This document shows, piece after piece, positions 1-11,264 of a DNA stretch of 64,000 nt. Numbering within the stretch: position 1 is the stretch's first letter; every line of letters begins with the position of its first letter. The notes beneath the pieces were generated by a model. It saw only the letters and a program-made list of their open reading frames with translations. It was not told where the DNA came from and did not search any database. A program made the position numbers and the translations under genes. The DNA is from Eupeodes corollae (taxonomy: Eukaryota > Arthropoda > Insecta > Diptera > Syrphidae): NCBI RefSeq assembly GCF_945859685.1, contig NC_079148.1, forward strand, positions 20,595,946-20,659,945, written 5' to 3'.

Positions 1-2754
1 CTCATTGATAAATTAAAGTCAGAACTAGCGTCAATGGTTAAAGATGGAATCATTTCACCCGTTGACTACCCAACTGACTGGGTTAATAACTTGCAAATAG
101 TTGAGAAGCCTAATGGTCGTCTTCGAATTTGCTTGGATCCGAAACCTCTTAATGCGTGCATTAGACGAGAGCATTTTTTAATTCCAACCATTGATGACTT
201 AACGTCTAAACTGGCTAACAAGTACATTTTTACTGTTATTGACTTGACAAGCGGTTTTTGGCATATGGAATTAGATATGGCGAGCTCAGAATTAACAACA
301 TTTATGACTCCTTTTGGTAGGTACAGATTTAATCGTGTGCCGTTTGGTTTGAACTGTGCACCGGAAATGTTTCAGCGAAAGATGGTTCAAATTTTTGGAG
401 ATATACCTGGAGTCGTTGTTTATTTTGATGACCTAGTTGTGTGTGGAGAAAATGAAGAAAATCATGATGAAGTTTTGAATTTAGTTATGGACAGAGCTAG
501 AAAAAACAATATTAAACTTAATCCGGAAAAGATTCAATATCGTCAACGGGAAGTAAAATTTATGGGTAATATACTATTCGAAGGAAAAATCAAAGCGGAT
601 TTAAAATATAGGGATGCGATTTTGAAAATGAAAAAACCAGGAAGCAAAGGAGATATTTTGAGATTCATGGGTTTGCTCAAGTATTTAGCAAGGTTCATTC
701 CAAATTTATCGAAAGAAACAGCAGAATTGCGAAATTTGACACGGAATGATGTTGATTTTAACTGGACAGAAAAACACGAAAACGAATTTAACAGGTTGTT
801 AAAAATAGTAACATCGGAACCAGTTCTAGCAATTTATGATCCAAAACAGCCAGTAATTATTCAAACTGATGCATCGAAGGATGGGTTGGGGTGCGTTTTA
901 GTTCAAAATGGACATCCTGTAGCTTTCGCTTCTCGAACACTCAGTAAAAGTGAACAAAAATGGGCCCAAATCGAGAAGGAACTATTGGCAATTGTATTTG
1001 CATGTCAAAAGTTTCATTTATTTTTGTATGGCCGTGAGTTTTCAGTTGAAAGCGATCATAAACCACTTGAAACATTGGTTAAGCGTGATATTGACGATGT
1101 TACAACCCGTCTTCAGCGAATGTTTATGTTTCTATTAAAATATCCGCAAATGACTATTATCTATAAACCGGGTAAGGAATTGCTAGTAGCTGATTGCTTA
1201 TCACGTGCACAACAAAGTGAAATATCGGAAATTGAAGGGCTTTCGGGAGTAGTTCATTCAATCACAAAATCAGTTTGTTGCACCGAAAAGAACTACAATT
1301 TGTATCAGAAAATATTAAATGAGGATGAAAAATATGCTAGGATTTGTAATTATGTAGAAAATGGTTGGCCAGGTTTTCATCAGTTAGATGATCTTAGTCA
1401 GCATTTTTTTAAACTTAAATCGGAACTACATTTAGAAAATGGATTACTGCTTTTTAATCATAGACTAGTTGTACCATCAGAATTGCAACGAAAAATATCT
1501 ATTTGGTTACACCAACCACATCTAGGGATTGAAAAAACTCTTTCCCGTGCAAGAATGTTGTATTATTTGCCTGGAATGATTTCTCAAATAAAGGAACTAG
1601 TTTCTTCCTGTAATATTTGTGAAAAGTTTAAACGGAATATGCAAAAAGAGCCATTAGTCCAAGAAGAAATTCCTAAATATCCTTTTCAAATAGTTGCAGT
1701 GGACTTGTTTGAATATGCAGGCAGAGACTACATTGCTTTATTTGATGCTTATTCAAACTACTTAGCTGCTGCAAAGATTGAAAACAAAACATCGAAACAC
1801 ATAATTGATGTTATTTCTCATATCTTCGACAAAATTGGATACCCAGCAGTTCTTAAATGCGATAATAGTCCTTTCGGTTCGGCTGAATTTGAACGTTTTT
1901 CAATTGCATGCAATATTCAACTAAGATTTTCAAGCCCTAGATATCCACAAAGTAATGGGTTAGCAGAGAAAGGTGTGGCCATTGCAAAGAATATTCTTAA
2001 AAGGTGTTTTGAAGTTAATGATGTAAACAATTTTCAATATCGAATATTAGAATACAACACTTCACCAATAGCAAGTATGCATCTTACGCCATCGGAATTA
2101 TTCTTCGGTCGACTTGTTAAAACAAGGCTACCTGTTTCAGACTCAGTTCTTGTTAGAAACAACCTAAATGAATCGGAAATTCAAAACAAATTAAAGAATA
2201 AAAAAGAGAAGCAAAAATGTTATTATGATCGGAACTCAAAATCACTTTCTTTATTAAATGTTGGTGATCTAGTTATATTTAAAAAAACTGGAAAAGAATG
2301 GCACTATGGAAAAATAATTGGTATTGTTAACAAACGCTCATATTTAATAAAAGATAATTTTAATAATCATTTTAGGCGCAATAGGCGATTTATTGCTAAG
2401 ACTTCCAATGAAGATTTTTGTTCTAGTGATTTACTTTATGAACAAAATGTAGAACCCTATAAAAAATTTGATTGTACAAAAGAAATTCAAACAATTAATC
2501 CAACTCAAGAAGATAAAAACGAAAATAGTTCAAATGTAAACAATGATATTAATAATTGTAATGTGGACGAACCAATTTCTCCGAATATTACTGATAATGT
2601 CTTAAGTTCACAACCTATCATCCAACCAATTTCAGAGATATCTGGTTCAGAAGCAATTAATCATAATGCACCAGTTATTACATCTAAGGAACGAATAGTA
2701 ACTCGAAGTGGTCGAGTTGTTAGAAGACCACAGAAGCTTGGAATAGATTATTAA
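1..2754 (+). CDS. pol: Pol polyprotein (RT, RNase H, integrase), partial
   Basis: The frame is open from base 1, so the protein is N-terminally incomplete in the window (about 917 residues visible). Reverse transcriptase comes first, with a YFDD catalytic box near residue 140 of the visible part. RNase H follows (DASKDGLG, the conserved E in EKELLA, then SDHKPLE). The integrase has an H-x3-H...C-x2-C zinc finger (HQPHLG to CNIC) and a D,D-35-E type core (AVDLF, KCDNS, then a Glu after PQSNG). A hydrophilic tail closes the protein. These enzymes copy the element RNA to DNA and integrate it. There is no stop or frameshift in the visible part. Position just upstream of the polypurine tract and LTR is as expected for pol. 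Confidence 0.93.
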   Translation, partial: LIDKLKSELASMVKDGIISPVDYPTDWVNNLQIVEKPNGRLRICLDPKPLNACIRREHFLIPTIDDLTSKLANKYIFTVIDLTSGFWHMELDMASSELTTFMTPFGRYRFNRVPFGLNCAPEMFQRKMVQIFGDIPGVVVYFDDLVVCGENEENHDEVLNLVMDRARKNNIKLNPEKIQYRQREVKFMGNILFEGKIKADLKYRDAILKMKKPGSKGDILRFMGLLKYLARFIPNLSKETAELRNLTRNDVDFNWTEKHENEFNRLLKIVTSEPVLAIYDPKQPVIIQTDASKDGLGCVLVQNGHPVAFASRTLSKSEQKWAQIEKELLAIVFACQKFHLFLYGREFSVESDHKPLETLVKRDIDDVTTRLQRMFMFLLKYPQMTIIYKPGKELLVADCLSRAQQSEISEIEGLSGVVHSITKSVCCTEKNYNLYQKILNEDEKYARICNYVENGWPGFHQLDDLSQHFFKLKSELHLENGLLLFNHRLVVPSELQRKISIWLHQPHLGIEKTLSRARMLYYLPGMISQIKELVSSCNICEKFKRNMQKEPLVQEEIPKYPFQIVAVDLFEYAGRDYIALFDAYSNYLAAAKIENKTSKHIIDVISHIFDKIGYPAVLKCDNSPFGSAEFERFSIACNIQLRFSSPRYPQSNGLAEKGVAIAKNILKRCFEVNDVNNFQYRILEYNTSPIASMHLTPSELFFGRLVKTRLPVSDSVLVRNNLNESEIQNKLKNKKEKQKCYYDRNSKSLSLLNVGDLVIFKKTGKEWHYGKIIGIVNKRSYLIKDNFNNHFRRNRRFIAKTSNEDFCSSDLLYEQNVEPYKKFDCTKEIQTINPTQEDKNENSSNVNNDINNCNVDEPISPNITDNVLSSQPIIQPISEISGSEAINHNAPVITSKERIVTRSGRVVRRPQKLGIDY

Positions 2755-2809
2755 GTATTCTAAGACTAGGGCTAAGAGTTAGATTAAAAAAAAAAAAAAA
2801 AAGAAAGCA

Positions 2810-3034
2810 TGTAATAATATGAATAAGAATGTTTCAATATCTACTTGTTGCACATCACTCAGCTATATATTTATATTTTAAATCTAAGAAATCATTATAT
2901 TTAATGTTTGTAAAATAATTAGTTTTGTTATTTCATTCTATATTGTTCTCTAGCATCGTTCATGTTATCATTTAATTCTTGTTATGTAATAAACTTAATT
3001 TTTATAATAAGTCGTTTTTTTACTACTTATTACA
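2810..3034 (+). repeat. 3' long terminal repeat (225 bp)
   Basis: It begins TGTAATAA and ends TTATTACA, an 8-bp perfect terminal inverted repeat of the TG...CA type. The segment just upstream is a long A/G tract (about 2785-2808), fitting a polypurine tract. An AATAAA polyadenylation signal lies at 2988-2993. Mariner sequence homologous to the copy at 18448 resumes at 3035, which fixes the right edge. Confidence 0.85.
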
Positions 3035-3946
3035 GGAATAGCCCGAATTTCTTCGGAAATGTTGTCTTCCAAAGCTGGAATAGTTGCTGGCTTATTTGTG
3101 TAGACTTTAGACTTGACGTAGCCCCACAAAAAATAGTCTAAAGGCGTCAAATCACATGATCTTGGTGGCCAACTTACCGGTCCATTCCTTGAGATGAATT
3201 GTTCTCCGAAGTTTTCCCTCAAAATGGCCATAGAATCGCGAGCTGTGTGGCATGTAGCGCCATCTTGTTGAAACCACATGTTAACCAAGTTCAGTTCTTC
3301 CATTTTTGGCAACAAAAAGTTTGTTAGCATTGAACGATAGCGATCGCCATTCACCGTAACGTTGCGTCCAACAGCATCTTTGAAAAAATACGGTCCAATG
3401 ATTCCACCAGCGTACAAACCACACCAAACAGTGCATTTTTCGGGATGCATGGGCAGTTCTTGAACGGCTTCTGGTTGCTCTTCACTCCAAATGCGGCAAT
3501 TTTGCTTATTTACGTAGCCATTCAACCAGAAATGAGCCTCATCGCTGAACAAAATTTATCGATAAAAAAGCGGATTTTCTGCCAACTTTTCTAGGGCCCA
3601 TTCACTGAAAATTCGACGTTGTGGCAGATCGTTCGGCTTCAGTTCTTGCACGAGCTGTATTTTATACGGTTTTACACCAAGATCTTTGCGTAAAATCTTC
3701 CATGTTGTCGAAAAACACAAACCCAATTGCTGCGAACGGCGACGAATCGACATTTCACGGTCTTCAGCAACACACTCAGAAACAGACGCAATGTTCTTTT
3801 CTGTACGCACTGTACGCATTCGTGTGGTTGGTTTAATGTCCAATAAAGTAAACTGAGTGCGACTCTTGGTCACAATCGCATTAATTGTTTGCTCACTTGG
3901 TCGAATACTAATGCATGAAAATCCTAACCTCAAAAAAATCACCCTT
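3035..3946 (-). mobile_element. DD41D mariner-like transposon, copy 1 (defective)
   Basis: Minus-strand mariner copy closely related to the one at 18448-19732. The transposase has an HTH region, FSDEAHFW (first Asp), QQDGATCHTA (second Asp) and CDLTPLDYFLWG; 41 residues separate the second and third Asp, the DD41D arrangement. Defects: an in-frame stop just before FSDEAH (CAA to TAA, about 3553-3555) and an internal deletion at about 3900-3906 that removes the 5' leader and about the first 48 codons present in copy 2. The 5' inverted repeat (GGTGATTTTTTTGAGG read on the minus strand) lies at about 3929-3944. The 3' end is missing because the LTR element interrupts it at 3034/3035; the rest should lie beyond the left edge. 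It keeps the VKSKVY segment that copy 2 has lost. Confidence 0.9.
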
Positions 3947-3948
3947 TA

Positions 3949-5098
3949 TAAGGAGATCCACTTTATGAAACTGTCGTTAAAACCTTAATGTGTTAGTCTT
4001 AAAAGTAAAGTTTTATGACACAATTTACCAAAGGCCTTGCTGAAATCAGTAAAGATACAATCTACTTGTTCACGTTTTTCAAAAACATCTAAACAAAAGG
4101 ACGTCAAGAAAAACAGATTAGTAACAGTTGAACGCTTTTTAACAAAACCATGCTGGTTATCACAGATAATTGAACTACAGTGAAAAGAAAGGACGCTACA
4201 TACGATTGACTCAAATAGTTTAGGTATCACAGATAGTTTAGCAATATGTTGGTAGTTCAATATTTCGTTTTTAGGACCTTTTTATGTACTGGTATTATGA
4301 AGAAGCTCTTCCAGATAAAAGGAAACAGCGAGTAACTAAAGACGTGTTAAAAAGAACACATAACGCATAACGCAACACATTTCTTTAAAATGGATAATGG
4401 TACACCGTGTCGGGACCAGGACTAAAACATTCGTCAAGTTGTAGGATACTATTAAGGACAGTATCTTCACTTATAACGAAATTGATAGAATTTAAGTGGG
4501 AGAAATTTATAACAGTGGTAGATGTGTTAGGAAAACTAATAGTATTATAATCTACAAAAGTATCTTTGAAGAAGTTTGCAAACATGTTCGCAGTTATTCT
4601 TGGAATCAGTCATTAAGTTAGGGTACCCACATGATTTCAACAACTAGTACTTTGTCTTCAGGCTCCAAAAGAATATAAATACTTTCTATACAATTGTTTA
4701 GTTTTTCAATAAACCTCTTTCCAAATGCTTGGAGGTATATATGCTGATACAATAAATAAATGTCCTGTTGCCATTTTTATTTCAAAGCATAGTATTTCGA
4801 TGTCAGTTGATCGAAAGTCGTCAATCAGGTAACTATCGAAAGTATTCTTGATAGCGACGAGAATTCCGCCACTAAAGGCGGCGTTTGAATCGTCTAAGTT
4901 AGTACGATCACGTCTAAAGACTTGATAAGAGGAGTCAAAAAGCTCCAATTTCGAGATAGAGTTGTTAAGCCATGTTTCCGTCAATATTATGATATCTTGA
5001 GGAAAACTGTTAATGTTTTTGTAAACCATGTTGGTCTTTGTCTGAAGTCCATTAACGTTTTGGTAGTAGATTAATACCTTTTTTAGCTGCTTTTTCAA
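3949..5098 (-). pseudogene. Jockey-like non-LTR retrotransposon, endonuclease and RT relic
   Basis: Read on the minus strand, 5098-4706 encodes the start of an APE-type endonuclease (IYYQNVNGL, IILTETWLN, VFRRDR, FSGGILVAI). 4585-4385 carries the linker to RT, ending in CFSPGPDTV. 4260-3949 is RT fingers and palm (HGFVKKRST, then FTDFSKAF, then GFNDSFIKWISL). Frameshifts and a deletion between endonuclease and RT break it, and the catalytic YADD region is not present because the element stops at the mariner border at 3947. It resembles the elements at 17183-20650 and 34600-37240 in domain order and wording but is not identical. Clade assignment (jockey/CR1 group) is by motif memory only. Confidence 0.8.
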
Positions 5099-5102
5099 TT
5101 TG

Positions 5103-5700
5103 ACAAATCATACCGATAACTTCCAAAGATCCTGAAAAAAGGAGACCCTCTAAACTGCACCAACTATAGAGGAATCAGTCTACTTAACATCGCTTATAAA
5201 ATCTTCTCTGCAGTAATATGTGAACGTCTAAAGCCCATCGTCAACAAACTGATAGGTCCTTATCAGTGTGGTTTTAGACCAGGAAAGTCCACAGTTGATC
5301 AAATATTCACATAACGGCAGATCCTGGAAAAAACCCAAGAACACCAAATCGACACTCGCCATCTTTTCATCGATTTCAAGGCCGCATATGACAGCATATA
5401 CAGGGTCGAGCTGTATAGAGTCATGTCTAGTTTTGGCATCCCTGCCAAACTCGTCCGTTTGTGCAGGATGACCATGGAGAATTCACGCTGCTCCATAAAG
5501 GTTGGAAACAACTTAACAGAACCTTTCGATGTCAAAAAAGGTTTTAGACAAGGTGATGCGCTTTCATTCGATTTTTTAACATCGTGCTTGAAAGAATAGT
5601 GCAGAGCTCACACGTCAACACTAGAGGCACTATCTTTCAAAAGTCTGTCCAATTACTTGCATATGCTGATGGCGTTGACATAATCGACAGCTCAATAGAA
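5103..5700 (+). pseudogene. RTE-like non-LTR retrotransposon, RT fragment
   Basis: Plus-strand fragment matching the RT of the full element at 21411-24759. Visible motifs are NYRGISLLN, GPYQCGFRPGKST, HLFIDFKAAYDS, FGIPAKLV and KKGFRQGDA. Stops and frameshifts follow (stop after STVDQIFT, frameshift after GDALSFD), and the sequence ends at about 5700, close to the YADD region. Neither end of the element is present, so this is a dead internal piece. Confidence 0.88.
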
Positions 5701-5704
5701 TTAG

Positions 5705-6285
5705 TTGACCCCATATTTTTTCGACTCGAATATCTTGGAAAGAATCAAAGCTATTGCCTTTGAACTCATTTTATTTTATACAAAATATTGTTCTTAGTAT
5801 TTACTAAATTTTTTAGAAAAATCCAAGAAGAATAGTAAGAATTACTACGAAAAATTGGTAAAAAAAGATGTTCGAATCGAATATTTCTAGAACATATGAA
5901 TGTATTAACTTTAAAATTATTTCATTCTGTGCAAAAATTTGTTGTTAACGTAAGATTATGTTCTTTAAAAAAATTCAATTGTTTTATAAAAAAAAATCTG
6001 TTTAAATTGTTAGAAAATTTTAGTTTTTGACAAAAAAATTGGGGAACAAAAAAAACAGATATTGAAATCAAACTTATTTTATGAAATATCAAATATTGTT
6101 GCTAACTCTGTCTGAAAAAAGTTCAACTAACAACTTTTTTACAAAACACTTAAGCCCACAAAAACAACAAAAACATGATAAAAATTGTTTTCGGCTAAAG
6201 TATTATGTTTGCAAAGATTATTAATCTCGACCGACGAGAGTGGATGAGAACTTATTAGTGTAGTTCAAATCCCAGGCTCTTTTTA
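5705..6285 (+). repeat. Satellite-like repeat family A, degraded copy
   Basis: AT-rich sequence with the family's hallmark phrase TTTTTTCGACTCGAATATC near its start and the family 3' end (a GAC-GAG stretch, then AACTTATTAGTGT and CCCAGGCTCTTTTT, about 6225-6280). The same 3' end closes the copy at 31325-32527. The 5' half of the repeat, including the palindromic start, is missing. No coding potential. Confidence 0.65.
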
Positions 6286-7916
6286 AATATTTGAATTCAT
6301 AGCTCACTCCTTACTACTAAAAATTGTATTAACATTATTGCATTAAATACAAAAGGTTGTTACCTATAAGTCAGTATAATACAGCTATGCATTGAATTCT
6401 TAAGTTATCCAAAACAAATTACCAAATTCAAACACGGTTTGCTTTCTAATTCAAGCCATTAACACAGATCTAGAAATGCCTCATGATGTTTTCTCAGCAT
6501 TCTGTCACGTATTTTTTATTCTATGCATGTATTAAGATCGATTTCAAAAGTATTTATTTTTAATAAGCCAATAATAATATTGTTTACACGCTCATTTCAG
6601 ATGTCTTACAGCATTAGAATAATTAACAAAAAGCTTTGAAATGCCTATACTGGCTACGAGCTTGACTTCATCTTCATTTACTAAATCATATTTGTGTAAT
6701 TTTATACGTATGTACATATACGCAATTTTTATAAAAAATCAATCCCACATTTCCTGGAACTTCCTTATCTTCAAAATACAATAATCTAAGAAAAAAATAT
6801 CACTCAAATATCACGTTGAACCATTAAAAAAATCTGTTTCTACGAACTTAATAAATCCCCCAACAGTTTATTTTTAATGAAATATTGAAGTTATTAGATT
6901 TCAATTCAAATACACATTCGTTAAAAGTTAATAATAATAAAAAAGTGCATTGGCGTTCTGCATCTGCAAATTTCAATCTCAACACAAATTTATCTTTATC
7001 AATACGAAGCACAGATACAAAATACTTCATCTATCCAACCAAATGTCTGCTACGTCATTTCAGTAAATAAAAGCAAAGCTAAGAACGAACTTTTACGGAT
7101 GCTCTCTCTCTCTTTTATTTTCATTAAATCTTCATGCATCTCGTTTTGTTCGTTCCTAGCGTGAAATTATTGTTTTTGAACTTTTTCACAGAGGCCACAA
7201 TTAAAGCTACAAAAAGTGGGGCAAGACAACAATGATGATGAAGCACTCGTTCTAAGCTCAAATAGCAACAACAGCAACAATAGCAGCACGTGCTTTCTGA
7301 AATAAACAACATGTATATAATATACTATGAAGTCAAAAAAGCACACAACAAGGCTGTTGGCTTGGCTGTCCACTTTTTGCGTTTTGCAAAATACATAACG
7401 AAAAAGTTCGTTAAGTGATGTGCGGTGTGGAGCGTTGGTAAGGCGCCAATATACAGTTAACAGCTCCGATTGAACCTTTCATTGAGTCAGTGCAAACTTT
7501 TAGCTTCTCGAGGAATCATCGCGTCCATATTTTATACTCATACCATATCTCACGTCAAAAAGATACTTAAATACTTGTATTTTGTTTAACTTTATTTATT
7601 TTTCTTACTGTAAGCGACAACCGCGGTGCCTTACGCGAAATCGGAAGTTTTTATTGTGATACAAAAATATTTTAGAATAGTGAAATATTGTCTCAAGTTC
7701 TTGTTTATTAATGAAATAAACTTTGTCGGTATTTTTTGTTGTGATTTTTTGAGATAACCCACCATAAGATGTGTTCCTAAAATAGTTTCTGATTGTTCAG
7801 AGTTTTTGTTCTGGAAAAAGAAAACAAACGACGAAAAATCCTTTACTACAGGAAAGTGCTAAGTGCTTTCGGTTTATTTTTGTGGCTGGTCTAAAGGATT
7901 TATTTTTCTGTTGATA
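6286..7916 (+). other. Upstream region and 5' UTR of the SV2-like transporter gene
   Basis: No protein-coding frame here looks real. A short CAA/CAG-type repeat lies at about 7264-7292. An arthropod-type initiator TCAGT at 7487-7491, 430 bp upstream of the putative start codon, is the best transcription-start candidate; I see no convincing TATA box. The stretch next to the start (7800-7916) is A-rich like a fly leader. The promoter assignment is inference. Confidence 0.35.
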
Positions 7917-7965
7917 ATGGCTGGAGAGGATCAGGATCTTTTGGAAAATACTGTCAAAGTCAAAT
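7917..7965 (+). CDS. Putative first coding exon of the SV2-like transporter
   Basis: ATG at 7917 with A at -3 and G at +4 opens a 16-codon frame, MAGEDQDLLENTVKVK, plus one base, ending at a GTATGT splice donor (7966). It ends in phase 1. The next identifiable exon, 42243-42314, needs exactly one incoming base, and joining them gives a 539-residue protein with no stop, a normal length for fly SV2-like carriers. The acidic hydrophilic sequence suits the cytoplasmic N-terminus of a 12-helix carrier. No other gene within reach uses this exon. The link spans 34.3 kb and rests on phase, length and context only; transcript data would decide it. Confidence 0.6.
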
Positions 7966-8367
7966 GTATGTAAACATTATGCGCCTTTTTTTCAGCTGTT
8001 TGTCAAGAAATAATACATTTTTTGCAAACCTAATTAGTTTCAAAAGTAATTAATTAACGTTTAAATTTGTAAGAAATGTCTGTATGATATTTCTAAATAT
8101 AGACAAGGATTGGTGACACTTTTTTCAATCTAATTAAGTTGCAAATATTTTGATTATTTCGTTAAAAATGCAGTTTGTTTTTATGGTTTTTCAATTACAG
8201 TTTCATTCCACTATAATTAAGAGTAGGTATTATAAATAATATTAAATCGTTATAATATTTTAAGTTTTAAGATACAACACGCATATTATCGGTCCAAAGG
8301 TAAAACTCAACTTGGTGTTGAAAAACTATTTTATGAGAAAAAATTTTGAAATAAATTTTTGTAATGC

Positions 8368-10260
8368 GAACTCATGAGCGTGGAAGAGCAAGTGGAGGTT
8401 GCTACTTTGGTTTTAAAAAAAGCTTCAAAGTTTGAAAGGCGAGTTTCGGATAATTGTTTACTTAGAAATGAATACCAAACACCTGTGGATACTTCCTCAA
8501 TACCTTAACTGTAATAATTGGGAAGAAGATTTTGAAAGAACAACTGAGTTACTTAGCCACATGAGATCGACGAACGTTAAGCTTATTGGATACCTGAACG
8601 CGAGAATCGGGCTAGAGGCAGGAGTAATGAACGTTATTAACGGTTTTTATAGGCAATCAAAGGATACTGTTTGTAATGCAAGAGGAAAGAAACTCCTAGA
8701 GCTTTGCGATTCTTTTGGACTTCGAATTCAGAATGGAACGAGTGCGAGTGAGCGAGTATTGGAGGCCAAGGATCATCGTTGATTGATAATGCAATCCTAG
8801 GTGAAGACTGGGAGTCACTGGTGACGGATCTAGAAGTTAAAGAATTTTCGTATTCGAATCACCTTCCCATTGTTGTATCATTCCAACAGCAGCGCTTGCA
8901 AATAAATGATGATGACATTATTAGCCCGCAATCACTGTCCAAACTTAACTGGAAGATATCGCAAGCCTCAACATACAGACAACAACTGGATGGTAGACTA
9001 CAAGCACATCAAAGACGAGATTTTCAAATGCTAGAGCAAACCATAAAGGAATCTTACCGCCAACAGCAGCCTCTCGGAAAAGGATGGAATTCAGGAAATG
9101 AGCCTTGGTTTTATCAAGAATGCCGAAAAGCTAGGAAGATTTCTTTTGCATGGTTGAAAATTTTTCGGAGTTCCTCCCAAAGTTCATTCAGGATTAACTA
9201 CTTAGAGGTTAATAGGAAATTTAAAGAGCTATGCAAAGCCAAAAAGTTGAAATATGAAGGAAAACAAGCATGCAGAAACTGGCTTGGAAATTCAACATCC
9301 AGTAATACATAAAAACTGTGTGCAAATTCACTTTTCTTTCACTTCAAAGAGCTACTAAATCCCGAAACAACATTAGCAAACTGGCATTATGCAGTTCCTT
9401 GATTTGAACATCTGGTAATATTATTTAATAATGTTTCTTAGGGGAATCTTCCGGTAGAAGAATTCAGGACTTCTGTAATATTTCCGATACACAAAAACTG
9501 ATTTTTGTTGGATGCAGCGAACTATCGAGGAATCTCTTTTCTAAATGCGACATATAAGATCTTCACAACAATGTTACAGAAACAACTTACAAGATGGATT
9601 ACAACGCAAAATGTGCCAAACGAGTGTCAAGCTGGTTTTAGATCCGGATACGCTACAATCGACAATATCTTTGTCTTCAGGAGCCTTGCTGATAGTTTTT
9701 GCATGCAGGGTAAAAAATTGTATGAATTTTTCATTGATTTCAAAGCAGCTTTTGACACGATCAACAGAAGTGCCTTTTTTTACAAACTGTACAATCTGGG
9801 ATTTTCGTTGAAGTTCGGCTTAATAATCGAAGAGTTGTACAGAGGAACACGGGCTGCAGTTTGGAATGGAGCGGAACTTTTGGATTGGTTTGCAACTTCG
9901 TCAGGAGTGAGGCATAGATGCACACTGAGTCCTACCCTCTTCTCGCTCTTCATTAATGATCTAATAGATTTCCTTCCTGGAGGAGTTGACTTTGCGGGAG
10001 AGCATATTAAAGCATTGATGTTCGCGGATGATATAGTCTTGTTTGCTTACTCCCCAGAAACACTCCAACTTATGATAAACAAGATTTACAATTACTGTTG
10101 TTTATTGAATTTGGTTGGCAACACTCAAAAATCCAAGATGATGATTTTTAAGAGAGGAAACGCATCGAATGAAAAGTGAGTCGTCAATGTTGCAAACGGT
10201 GTCAACAGGTTGGGAGATTGTTGATGTCGGGATAGATTGTGTCTATAAGAATTTCTAGAC
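8368..10260 (+). pseudogene. Non-LTR retrotransposon, 5'-truncated, family with the 53807 copy
   Basis: The plus strand encodes an endonuclease tail (LIGYLNARIG, KKLLELCDSFGLRI at 8560-8725; SNHLPIVVSF at 8855), a linker with a WFYQECR motif, and RT at 9505-10179. RT motifs are ANYRGISFLN, CQAGFRSGYAT, FFIDFKAAFDT, a degraded GVRHRCTLSP and an intact MFADDIVLF box. Several frameshifts separate the blocks, and about 9313-9500 is a deleted and scrambled junction. Reading fades after about 10260. The FIDFKAAFDTINR and DFLPGGV wording is shared with the element at 53807-56018, so both belong to one lineage. The 5' end is missing. The copy is dead. Confidence 0.85.
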
Positions 10261-10421
10261 TGTGAACAGTTTGAGCCAATTCAATATCCAACAGTACTTG
10301 GGAACTGTTTGCAATTGGAGTGGTAAATTTGGCGTCTCCTAATTAAGGTATATTTTCTGAGAAATTATCACCGCGGTTATTGCATAAATGTGCTCGCATA
10401 TTCGAGCGCATATTGAGAATT

Positions 10422-11000
10422 TTAATTGATAGCCACAAAGGTGATGATTTTAAGGACCGTTCGGTCGGTGCGCGTACCTTTTGTTACAACTGGTAGAGTT
10501 TGGCGAAAACAAAAGTTATACCACCGATCATATTGCATGAGTTTCTTATATCTTTTAATCTGCGGTCCACTACTTCTAGATGAGCTTCTACATGAACAAT
10601 GGTGCACTCATCCCAAATAATCAGCGACGTGTCCTGTAAGAGCTTTCCCAGTGGACCATTTTTACCGATTGAACATACAGACTGTTGATCTAAAGAAACA
10701 GCCAACGGTAGTTTAAACGTGTGAGCCGTTTTCCCATCATTTAATAGGGTTGCAGCAATTCCTGGCGATGCCATTGCCAGTGTTATTCTTCCGGATAATC
10801 GTACTTTTGACAATGCTAAATTTGTAAGAAAGGTTTTTCACGTGCCACCGGGTGCGTCCAAAAAATATTGTTGACCACTGTTATTTTCCCCACTTTCAAT
10901 TACATCATCGAAGGCTATTTTAAAATCTGCCACTAACTTGGGTACATTTGAATTGAAAAATTCTGACAACTCGTATTCTATAATATTTTCGAACATTTGT
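10422..11000 (-). pseudogene. Helitron PIF1-like helicase fragment
   Basis: The minus strand reads as the N-terminal part of a PIF1/Helitron helicase: YFLDAPGGT, a stop, then KTFLTNLAL (Walker A), GIAATLLNDGKTAHTFKLP, then SLIIWDECT (Walker B), DRRLKDIRN and finally FRQTLPVV with a short GTRTDRT remnant. The Walker A glycine before KT is TGA, so the ATP site is interrupted. The Rep nuclease domain and element ends are not visible. Helitron origin is likely because this helicase wording is characteristic of insect Helitrons; a host PIF1 pseudogene is less likely. Confidence 0.82.
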
Positions 11001-11264
11001 TTGTCCTATCATTAATAGTTTTCACAGAAAGACATTTTATGGCTAATTTGTATACACCTCCGGTTTGTTTTAATATGAATTTCTAAAGATTCCATAGTAA
11101 TCTAGTATTAAATGTAACCTATGTTACTCAGTGATAATGTAGCTTTCTAATGAAAAAAAGAATTATTAAAATCGGTCCAGCACTTTTTGAGTTTATTCGT
11201 TACATAAAAAATGCAAATCTTTCCTCTTTATAATATTATATTAAATATTTAAATGCGTATTTTG

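Larger units (their letters stand above)
1..3034 (+). mobile_element. Ty3/gypsy LTR retrotransposon, 3' part
   Basis: The window opens inside the pol gene of an LTR retrotransposon and runs through pol (to 2754), a purine-rich tract ending at 2809 that serves as polypurine tract, and a complete 3' LTR (2810-3034). gag, protease and the 5' LTR must lie left of the window. No envelope-like frame follows pol. Mariner sequence resumes directly at 3035, so the element appears to have inserted into that mariner. The target-site duplication cannot be checked because the left flank is outside the window. The frame shows no stop, so the copy may be fairly young. The Ty3/gypsy assignment rests on the RT, RNase H, integrase order; the lineage within Ty3/gypsy is not resolved. 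Confidence 0.9.

Noticed and set aside
7124..7373. Cys/Leu-rich minus-strand frames of 62 and 68 codons
   Set aside because: They come from the CAA/CAG-type repeat read in another frame.
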